The notes under the pieces are model-generated. The model was not told where the DNA came from. It did not search any database and saw only the letters and a program-made list of their open reading frames with translations. From Kiritimatiellia bacterium (lineage in GTDB: Bacteria > Verrucomicrobiota > Kiritimatiellia > B70-G9), in NCBI GenBank assembly GCA_012961745.1, contig DTYT01000043.1:1-11524 (forward strand): a stretch of DNA of 11,524 bases, read 5' to 3'. Positions 1 through 5,989 of the stretch are shown piece by piece. Numbering within the stretch: position 1 is the stretch's first letter; the number at the start of each line of letters is the position of its first letter. The translations under genes were made by a program, and so were the position numbers.

Positions 1-1340
1 AGCCGATATCTTTCATCCATCGGCGACCTTGCCCGCCGCGCGAGCTCCGGGAACACGCTCTCCGCAACAACGTATCGGACCAGTACGGCCGCGTACATCC
101 ATGCCGCCGCGGCGATGGTCATCACCATGGCACCCAATGCCGCGGCCGGTCTCCTCCGAAGCAGCCCCAGGGCCGCCAGCGCAGGAAGAAACACCAGTCC
201 CACCGCAAGCGGTATGACCTCGGGCGCGGCGACTTCCTTGAAAGAAGCCGCCACTGCCAGTCCCGCCCCCAGTGTCGCGCCAGCGGCGCAGAGAATCGCA
301 AGATACCACCGGGCCCAATGCCCGCGCCACGTGCCACGGTCGCCGATGGCACGACAGGCGATCGGCGCACTGAGGATGGCGGTCGAAGGCAAAAGCAGCA
401 TGGCGTAGTGCTGTTGCTTGTTCCTTAGAAGCGACAACGCTACGAATGTCACCCCCCACCACAGGAGGATGAAGCGCTCGGCCCGGTTATGGAACGAGCG
501 CCGGAATGATCGGACAAGGCCGAACGGCAAGAAAAGGGACCACGGTATGAATGCCACAGGTAAGCGCGCCAGATAGTAGTACCAGGGACCCGGATGATCC
601 GTACCCCCGAGCAGGGCGCTCACTTCCGCTTCCACGGCGCTTTGCGTCTCGGGAAGCCTGATTACCACTAGGTACCACAACGCCGGCAGGAATACCGCCA
701 GAAACACGGTGCCGCCCCAGAGGGTCAGGGTGCGCGTTCCCCGCCTGCGACGGTCCAGCGCTACCGCCGCGGCAGCAGTGATCACCGGCAGCAGGGCCGC
801 CGGACCCTTGGCAAGAAACGCCAGCCCGGAGGCCATACCCCCGGCCATCCACCATTGAGCGGCGGATTCCTCGCGCAACAAAGCCGAGAGGAAACAAGCC
901 GCCGCCACCGAGGTGAACAGGCACAGGTAGACATCGGTCTCCGCCAGACGCGCCCCGCGGATGAACATCAGGCAGCCGGACCCCAGCGCTGCCGCAACCA
1001 GTGCCCGGCGCCGTCCATGGGCCGCAGCGCCGATAGCGTAGATCATTCCCGCGGTGGCGACGCCCGCACACGCCGCGGGAAAGCGTCCCACCGCCGCCGA
1101 ATCCGCGCGGCCGGTCAATCCGAAAGCCGCCGCCGTGATCCAGTAAGCCAAGGGGGGTTTGTTCAGCCGTACCTTTCCCCGGAAGTGAGGAACAATCCAG
1201 CTACCTCCACGTGCCATGTCGCGGGCCACGAGGAGCACCCGGGCTTCCTGCTGGCGCCGCACGGGGATGCGGCCCAATGCCGGGAACAGCATGCACCCCG
1301 CCCCAACCAGCGCCACCGCCATGTACCATCGCCGCCGCAT
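1..1340 (-). CDS. GT39/ArnT-like polytopic membrane glycosyltransferase (C-terminus beyond left edge)
   Basis: Reading the minus strand from ATG 1338-1340 gives 446 uninterrupted codons to position 3 with no stop, so the 3' end is outside the window. The translation is very hydrophobic, with about 11 membrane segments. It carries the landmarks of the GT39/ArnT family: QEARVLLVARDM (residues 31-42), LNKPPLAYW (59-67), ARLAETD (130-136), LAKGP (176-180) and NKQQHYAMLLLP (307-318). Family members transfer a sugar from a polyprenyl-phosphate donor to lipid A, protein or glycan on the outer face of the cytoplasmic membrane; the acceptor here is unknown. The start is supported by an AGGTG at 1348-1352, 7 nt upstream, and a possible promoter further up. 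In-frame ATGs at 1418 and 1439 would add a polar, Arg-rich leader that does not look like the family. The usual acidic pair of the first external loop reads QE instead of DE. Family call firm, substrate unknown. Confidence 0.88.
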   Translation of the reverse strand, partial: MRRRWYMAVALVGAGCMLFPALGRIPVRRQQEARVLLVARDMARGGSWIVPHFRGKVRLNKPPLAYWITAAAFGLTGRADSAAVGRFPAACAGVATAGMIYAIGAAAHGRRRALVAAALGSGCLMFIRGARLAETDVYLCLFTSVAAACFLSALLREESAAQWWMAGGMASGLAFLAKGPAALLPVITAAAAVALDRRRRGTRTLTLWGGTVFLAVFLPALWYLVVIRLPETQSAVEAEVSALLGGTDHPGPWYYYLARLPVAFIPWSLFLPFGLVRSFRRSFHNRAERFILLWWGVTFVALSLLRNKQQHYAMLLLPSTAILSAPIACRAIGDRGTWRGHWARWYLAILCAAGATLGAGLAVAASFKEVAAPEVIPLAVGLVFLPALAALGLLRRRPAAALGAMVMTIAAAAWMYAAVLVRYVVAESVFPELARRARSPMDERYR

Positions 1341-1386
1341 GAATCCGCACCTGCCGGCCGACCGGGCCCGCCGGGCAGGCTCCGCA

Positions 1387-1414
1387 AAGATACCTGATCG
1401 TACAGCGCGATCAA
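1387..1414 (-). promoter_or_regulatory. Possible sigma70-type promoter of the GT39 gene
   Basis: On the minus strand TTGATC (1409-1414) and TATCTT (1387-1392) are separated by 16 bp, each matching 4 of 6 consensus bases. The implied transcript start, near 1380, lies upstream of the ATG at 1340 but downstream of the alternative ATG at 1418, so it fits the shorter start. Weak matches of this kind occur by chance. Confidence 0.28.
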
Positions 1415-1498
1415 TCATTGAGTGGGACGCCTGAAGCATTTCAGCAGGGAATCCCGTCTTTTCTTGAAATCCGCGATGCAGCAAGGCACATAGCAACC

Positions 1499-1915
1499 AT
1501 GCCCGAGTTTCCGGTCAGTGCATCCAAGCAGCGACGGCTGCGTGAAGAGATGAACCGCCTGGGTATCCGGGAAGAGGATATTGAAGAAAAATTCATCCTC
1601 GGCTCCGGCCCCGGGGGACAAAAGATCAACCGGAGCGCCGTTTGCGTTTACCTTCGGCACCGTCCCACCGGCAGCGAAGTCAAGTGCGCCGAGTCGCGCT
1701 CGCAGGCACTCAACCGGTACCTGGCACGCCGGCGGCTCTGCGAGGCGGTGGCGGAAACTATCCGCGGCGAGCTCACCGCGCGGAAGAGAGAACAGGCAAG
1801 GATCCGCCGCCAGAAAAGACGGCGCTCGCGCCGCAGCCGACTGCGGTTGCTGGAGGAAAAACGCCGCCTGTCCCGGAAAAAGCAATTGCGCCGGCCCCCG
1901 GTCGCGGAGGATTAG
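1499..1915 (+). CDS. Release-factor-like protein with GGQ motif (RF-1 domain only; ribosome rescue type)
   Basis: The 138-residue product carries the class-I release-factor catalytic motif in GSGPGGQKIN (residues 35-44, GGQ at 39-41), followed by CVYLRHRPTG (49-58) and the conserved SRSQALNRYLARRRL (66-80). The last 50 residues are extremely Arg/Lys rich. There is no codon-recognition domain, so this is the short ArfB/mtRF-R-like type, which hydrolyses peptidyl-tRNA on stalled ribosomes, with the basic tail expected to bind rRNA or the empty mRNA channel. I chose ATG 1499 because the family begins with a short FPVS-like leader just before the helix, as here (PEFPVS, residues 2-7). An in-frame TTG at 1418 would add 27 residues unlike the family. 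The ribosome-binding site is weak (AAGG about 12 nt upstream). The gene diverges from the GT39 gene with 158 bp between starts and has no evident functional tie to its neighbours. Confidence 0.9.
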   Translation: MPEFPVSASKQRRLREEMNRLGIREEDIEEKFILGSGPGGQKINRSAVCVYLRHRPTGSEVKCAESRSQALNRYLARRRLCEAVAETIRGELTARKREQARIRRQKRRRSRRSRLRLLEEKRRLSRKKQLRRPPVAED

Positions 1916-2053
1916 TCCCGGGCCCCATCCGGTCCCGCCGTCGGCCGCCTTCGCCGGGCACCGGATCCACTTTACGAAGGGCGGCTCCGGGCGACCGGAT
2001 GCCGAGACCCTTCCGCGATGCCGTTTCTCCCGGCACCCGCCCGCGCCAGGGAC
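1916..2053. other. Convergent intergenic spacer
   Basis: These 138 bp lie between the stop of the release-factor-like gene and the stop of the broken oxidoreductase. The sequence is GC rich. I see no hairpin followed by a T run on either strand, and no coding sequence that resembles a known family. Confidence 0.5.
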
Positions 2054-2663
2054 TCAACCCCGCCCCAACCGTGAATGCCGGATCGCGCAACCCGGCGTGA
2101 CCGGCATCCCGCCGGTCGCCGCCGACTCATACAGGGCCGTGAGAATCTCCACGTTCTTGCGGCCTTCATGGGCTTCTACCAATCCCGGCTGATCGTCCAG
2201 AATCGCGCGGATCACGTTGGCCAGATACGGCGCGTGTCCATGCCCGTAGACGTTGGGAACTTCTTCCGAATGGGTCTGGTGTATCTCGTCGTCTTCCGGC
2301 CGCTCGTCCGAGAACTCCCAATTCAATATGCGGTTCACAGCGTGCCCCCCCCATGACCACGCTGCCCTCCTCACCCAGCAAGCTCAAGGAGCCGTCCACA
2401 TCCAACACGTCTATTTCCGGGTGCCGCCTCATCATCTCGTGGTAGTCGACATAGTACGGCACCCCGTATTCCTGGGCCTTGGCGCGTGCCTTTTCTTCCA
2501 CGCAATCACACACCGCGATCAGCTCCGCCGGTATCGAGCCCGAGGTGATCGCGGCAAGGTGCTTGCGGGAAACACGACCACAGCCCACGACTCCGAATCT
2601 GAGCCTCCCTTGCGCGACCGCCGCCCCCCCGGTGATGATTACCCGCTCAAGAACGACCCTCAT
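2054..2663 (-). pseudogene. Gfo/Idh/MocA-family oxidoreductase remnant (WbpB-like): core deleted and frameshifted
   Basis: The N-terminal part, from ATG 2661-2663, is a Rossmann dinucleotide-binding half: FGVVGCGRVSRKH (residues 23-35), then AVCDCVEEKARAKA (50-63) and YHEMMRRHPEIDVLDV (74-89). It then runs straight into sequence typical of the family's far C-terminus, DGSLSLLGEEGSVVMGG (90-106). Some 170 residues are missing in frame, including the EKP catalytic-lysine motif and the central sheet. A G8 tract (2345-2352) then shifts the frame by one; with seven G the reading continues into HAVNRILNWEF, HGHAPYLANVIRAIL and EGRKNVEILTALYES, all canonical for the family, ending at 2054. Intact members have about 350 residues; this one would have about 202. 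Relatives such as WbpB oxidise C3 of a UDP-sugar for a DegT aminotransferase, which fits the neighbour at 3411-4515. The start overlaps the glycosyltransferase stop by 17 nt, so it was the last gene of an operon. Confidence 0.85.
2345..2352. repeat. Homopolymer tract C8 (G8 on the coding strand) at a frameshift
   Basis: Eight consecutive C on the plus strand lie inside the oxidoreductase remnant. Removing one base restores the family reading frame from VVMGG into HAVNRIL. The tract is therefore one base too long, by mutation, by slippage or by sequencing error. Confidence 0.85.
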
Positions 2664-3407
2664 CCCACTCCGCCACGCACCGCCGCCCCGGCACGCACCG
2701 CCGCCGGTACCAGCGCATGGCCAAGCAGTCAACGATACCCCGCCAGACCCGGTTCCCGATCCCGTACTTGGACTGCCCCTTAAAGCGTGGACGATGGGCC
2801 ACCGGCAACTCCAGCACCAGGAATCCTTGGAAGCGCAGGATGCTCGGCAGAAAACGATGCATCCCGTTGAACACCGGGATCTCCCGTAACGCTTCCCGAC
2901 GGATCGCCCGGAACGTACACCCCGCATCGCTGATCCGGTCCCCGGTGACCAGATTCCGGAACCCGTTGGCTACCCGGGATGAGAGCCTCCGCACCCAGCC
3001 GTCTTCTCTCTTCCCTCGCACCCCGCAGGCAGCCGCGACCCCCTCCCCCAGGACATCCAGCAACCGGGGAATGTCACGCGGATCGTGCTGCAGGTCGGCA
3101 TCCATCGTGATCACCACTTCCCCGCGGGCATGATGAAACCCCGTCGCCTGTGCGGCACTCTCACCCGAATTGACCCGGTGACGCAATAGCCTCAACCAGG
3201 GGCGGCTGCGCCCCAGTTCTTTTCAAGCACCGGCGCACTTCCATCCGTGCTGCAGTCGTCAACACAGACAACCTCGAAGCGGCGGCCGAGTCCCTGTAGA
3301 ACGCCTCCCAATTCCTCTATCAAGGGCCGGAGGTTCTCTTCCTCGTTGTACACCGGTATCACCACCGACAGCTCCGGGACTTCGCTCTCGGTTGCTCCCT
3401 CCATCAT
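2647..3407 (-). pseudogene. Family-2 glycosyltransferase, DPM1/GtrB-like, broken by one -1 frameshift
   Basis: The first part, from ATG 3405-3407, is the GT2 start: LSVVIPVYNEEENL (residues 13-26) and VCVDDCSTDGS (47-57). It hits a stop after GAAAPG because of a one-base loss near 3215-3224. Reading on in the next frame gives ELGRSRPWLRLLRHRVN, GEVVITMDADLQHDP (96-110, with the DxD metal/nucleotide site), DAGCTFRAIRR (161-171), HRFLP (184-188) and RFKGQSKYGIG (208-218), ending at 2647. The restored protein has 253 residues, normal for the soluble DPM1-like class that loads a sugar from a nucleotide donor onto polyprenyl phosphate. There is no C-terminal membrane domain. The ATG lies 3 nt after the aminotransferase stop, and its Shine-Dalgarno AAGGTG sits inside that gene's last codons, so translation was coupled. 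A single sequencing error could also explain the break. Confidence 0.85.
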
Positions 3408-3410
3408 CCG

Positions 3411-4515
3411 TCACCTTCGACCGAAATAGTCGGTCATACAGTCGCATACGTACCCGACTTCCTCCGGCGTGATCCCGGGAAACAGCGGCAGAGAAAGCAT
3501 GTGCCCGCAAGCGTATTCCGCCCGCGGAAAATGCCCCTGCACCCGGCCCCGATTGGCGTAGGCCGGCTGCAGATGCAACGGAATGGGATAGTGAATCCCG
3601 GTGGACACCTCCCGCGCCTCGAGGTGCGCCGCAGATCGTCGCGGTCCGGAACCACGATACAGTACGCGGGGTACACCGGCTCGGCTCCCGGCGTTTCCGC
3701 CGGAACCTGTACCTCCTCGACCGCCGAAAGGCGCTCCGTGTAGGTGCGCGCCGCCTTCCGGCGGAGCCGGTTCCATTCCTCCAGATGCGGAAGACATACC
3801 CGCAGCAGCGCCGCCTGTATCGCATCCAGCCTGCTGTTTGTGCCCTCGAACTGGTGGACGTACTTCTCCTCGCGACCGTGATTGGAAAACATCCGGATCC
3901 ATTTCAACCGCCCGGGGTCCCGCGCGATCACGGCACCGCCGTCCCCGAACCCTCCCAGGGGCTTGGACGGGAAAAAGCTGAACACGCCCACATCTCCCAG
4001 CGTCCCTGCGTAACGCGCCTTGTATCGAGCACCCAATGCCTGCGCACAGTCTTCGATCACCTTGGGCCCGGCTTCCCGGGCAGTCTCCATCACCCTATCG
4101 AGATCCGCGGGCTGCCCGTACAGATGCACCACCACCGCCTTGGTTCGCTCGGTTATCCGGTCTCGCAGGTCCTCCGGGTCGATGTTGAACGTGTGCGGAT
4201 CAATATCACAGAAAATCACCCTTGCTCCACTGAGGGTGATGGCTTCCGCGGTGGGTATGGCCGTGTGCACCGTGGTCAGCACCTCATCCCCCGGACCGAT
4301 GCCCAGGCTCCTCACCGCCGCGAAAAGACCGAACGTCGCACACCCCGTGCCGCACGCCTCGGCGACTCCCAGCCACTCGGGCAGCTCCCGCTCGAAGCAC
4401 CGGACCTCCTCGCCACCGATGTAACTGCAACTGTCGATCACTGCGGCAGCCGCCTCGTGCAGCTTCCAACGCACAGCCGCATGAGCCCGCCCGGATCTAC
4501 GAAAGGGACTTTCAT
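3411..4515 (-). pseudogene. DegT/DnrJ/EryC1/StrS-family sugar aminotransferase with two -1 frameshifts
   Basis: The restored protein has 368 residues, normal for the family of PLP-dependent enzymes that aminate keto-sugar nucleotides. It begins at ATG 4513-4515 with MKVPFVDPG, then shifts at the GGGCGGG near 4486-4494 into RAHAAVRWKLHEAAAAVIDS. The central frame holds RSLGIGPGDEVLTTVHTAI (residues 69-87), VIEDCAQALGARY (153-165, with the Asp that contacts the PLP ring), FFPSKPLGGFGDGGA (181-195, Lys185 the expected Schiff-base lysine) and TNSRLDAIQAALL (226-238). A second one-base loss near 3622-3632 moves the frame to HLEAREVSTGIHYPIPLHLQPAY (298-320), LSLPLFPGITPEEV (341-354) and the TGA at 3411-3413. 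Because the middle frame stays open far upstream, automatic calling may give a false N-terminus reaching 4906. It was the first gene of the operon with the glycosyltransferase and oxidoreductase. WbpE-like function is plausible but not provable. Confidence 0.87.
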
Positions 4516-4630
4516 CAAGCCGCAATGCTCCCACGTATGGCGCTAAAGGTAGCCCATAGCCGTCCCCATGCCCCAGTGCAATTCTTTTCCGGCCCGGACA
4601 TCCCCGGGAATGAGGACCGAGGGCGGAGAA

Positions 4631-4646
4631 GGCCGCTGCAGCGGCC
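4631..4646. repeat. Perfect 16-bp palindrome
   Basis: GGCCGCTGCAGCGGCC equals its own reverse complement. It could be an operator or merely a GC-rich chance palindrome. It lies about 120 bp upstream of the aminotransferase start and 225 bp upstream of the EEP start. Confidence 0.4.
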
Positions 4647-4796
4647 GCGCCATACTCGCCCCCGTCACGCGCGCGAGTCTTCCCGCCTTCCGCGAGGCAT
4701 CTTCCGTAGTGGAAGAAAACCCTGAAAAGACCGCTTTTTCCTTCTGCTCCCGCAACCAACAACCAGCAAGCGCCTCTCCCGGGCGGCATCTCTTCT

Positions 4797-4851
4797 GCCT
4801 GGCCAGGCCTTCCGGCGTGCGCTATACTTAATCTTTTGGCGCCTCGGCGCC
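4797..4851 (+). promoter_or_regulatory. Candidate promoter and leader of the EEP gene
   Basis: TATACT (4823-4828) is a good -10 match with a transcript start expected near 4835, 35 bp before the ATG. At the -35 position there is no recognisable TTGACA; instead a perfect 12-bp palindrome GCCTGGCCAGGC (4797-4808) overlaps it, as an operator might. The predicted leader starts with an inverted repeat GGCGC-CTCG-GCGCC (4838-4851) that could form a hairpin just before the ribosome-binding site GGAAAG. Confidence 0.4.
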
Positions 4852-4869
4852 GGCCGGAAAGACCCGGGC

Positions 4870-5907
4870 ATGGTGAACTCGCCTCGGACAGGACGCCGCC
4901 TCGCAATCCTGGGAGCTACGCTGCTGGCCGCGCTCCTGGTCAGCATCCGCAGGCCGGACCGGCCCTTGCCGTTTTACGGTCGGCCCCTAATACAGCAACC
5001 GTGCACCGTCCGCCGGGAACCCTGCGATACGATCCAGGCGGCGGACCGCATCCGGATCGCTACCTATAACCTCCAGGATTTCACCGACGGCGTCGACGAT
5101 GGAACCGACCGCACCACGGAGCGGGCTGAACACCATGCGCGCCTAGCCGCGCTCATCATCGCCGAGATGGATCCCGACGTACTGGTGCTGCAGGAAATCG
5201 AAAATGCCAACGCCCTTTCCCTGCTTCTGGAGAAACTGCACTATTCCTACCCGCTGGCATATCTCACCGACTTCGGCGAACAAGGCGGCCGCCCCCTGAA
5301 TATCGCGGTCGTCTCCCGCATTCCACTGGCGGATCTCAGGGAACTCGACTTCGCCGGCCTTTCGGGGCCGGGCCGCCCCCCGCGCGGTGTATTGTCTTTC
5401 ACGCTGGAGCTTGACCCCGGTCGCCGGCTGCTCGTCTACGCCGTCCATCTGAAGTCCAATTTCGGTGACCCCTGGAAGAACCGCTCCAAGCGCTACCACG
5501 CACTGCGCCTGATCCGCCGGGACGCATGCCGGTTCGTCAGACGGCACCCGCAGTACGCGTGGGAAACCATGCTGCTGGGCGACATGAACGTGGACCCGGA
5601 ATTGCCGCAGTTCGCCCGTGACTGTTCCCTGCGTCCGGTACACGACTGGATAGATCTGTGGCGCGGGGTGCCGCCGGGTGAACGGGTCACCCTACCCACC
5701 CGGCACGGTGACCCTGAAATGGAGTTTCCACCCGCGGCATTCGATCGCTTCATCGTTTCCCCGCAACTGGTCCGCTCCCCCTGGACCGCCGCCGTGCCCC
5801 ACGTGCTCAGGCGGGGTGTGGACACCGGTAACGTGTTCGCCGCCGGCGGAGACAATGATATCCACGTTTCGGATCACTACCCGGTATTCCTGGACCTTCA
5901 CCGGTAA
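4870..5907 (+). CDS. Endonuclease/exonuclease/phosphatase (EEP) family protein with N-terminal membrane anchor
   Basis: The 345-residue product begins with a short basic stretch and a hydrophobic helix (residues 10-25), a signal anchor or uncleaved signal peptide, so the enzyme should face outside the cytoplasm. The EEP (DNase I-like, Mg-dependent phosphodiesterase) motifs follow in order: IATYNLQDF (63-71), DVLVLQEIEN (103-112, catalytic Glu109), VYAVHLKSNFGD (189-200, His193), LLGDMNVD (235-242, Asp238 and Asn240), FDRFIVSP (291-298) and HVSDHYPVFLDL (332-343, the catalytic Asp-His pair Asp335-His336). All expected catalytic residues are present, so the enzyme is probably active. Substrate cannot be read from sequence: nucleic acid, nucleotide or phospholipid are all possible in this fold. 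The start has GGAAAG 8 nt upstream. It ends in tandem stops TAATAA and is followed after 82 bp by the large lamin-tail protein on the same strand. Confidence 0.88.
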   Translation: MVNSPRTGRRLAILGATLLAALLVSIRRPDRPLPFYGRPLIQQPCTVRREPCDTIQAADRIRIATYNLQDFTDGVDDGTDRTTERAEHHARLAALIIAEMDPDVLVLQEIENANALSLLLEKLHYSYPLAYLTDFGEQGGRPLNIAVVSRIPLADLRELDFAGLSGPGRPPRGVLSFTLELDPGRRLLVYAVHLKSNFGDPWKNRSKRYHALRLIRRDACRFVRRHPQYAWETMLLGDMNVDPELPQFARDCSLRPVHDWIDLWRGVPPGERVTLPTRHGDPEMEFPPAAFDRFIVSPQLVRSPWTAAVPHVLRRGVDTGNVFAAGGDNDIHVSDHYPVFLDLHR

Positions 5908-5989
5908 TAAGGGGCGCCCGACCGGCGCGCGGTCTGTTCGTGCTTTCCGCACTTTCGTCGAGTGTGTACAGTAGAACTGAGAGGTTTCG
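5908..5989. other. Short spacer between EEP gene and large secreted-protein gene
   Basis: There is no T-rich terminator here. The only good signal is the Shine-Dalgarno GAGAGG (5979-5984), 5 nt before the next ATG. A TACAGT at 5967-5972 lies too close to the start and lacks a -35, so co-transcription with the EEP gene is likely. Confidence 0.45.

Larger units (their letters stand above)
4516..4869. promoter_or_regulatory. Divergent intergenic region between aminotransferase and EEP gene
   Basis: These 354 bp separate divergent genes. Several frames stay open on both strands, but none resembles a known family or has a good ribosome-binding site, so I regard it as non-coding. It contains a 16-bp palindrome (4631-4646), a short hairpin TCTTCC/GGAAGA (4700-4716) with no T run, a 12-bp palindrome (4797-4808), a -10-like TATACT and a GC-rich leader hairpin. 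I see no convincing promoter for the minus-strand aminotransferase. Confidence 0.55.

Noticed and set aside
1418..1498. Earlier TTG start for the release-factor-like gene
   Set aside because: It would add 27 residues unlike the family leader, whereas ATG 1499 gives the usual N-terminus.
2054..4515. Programmed ribosomal frameshifting as the explanation for the split sugar genes
   Set aside because: Four shifts in three genes, mixed in direction and without slippery heptamers in phase, plus a deleted enzyme core, fit decay or error better than recoding.
4516..4906. Upstream extension of the aminotransferase frame, and a 70-codon minus-strand frame at 4543-4755
   Set aside because: Neither resembles a family. 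The canonical aminotransferase start MKVPFVDPG at 4515 shows where the protein begins, so this is GC-rich non-coding sequence that happens to lack stops.
5967..5972. TACAGT as a -10 box for the large secreted-protein gene
   Set aside because: No -35 is present at a suitable spacing, and transcription would begin within or just before the Shine-Dalgarno sequence.
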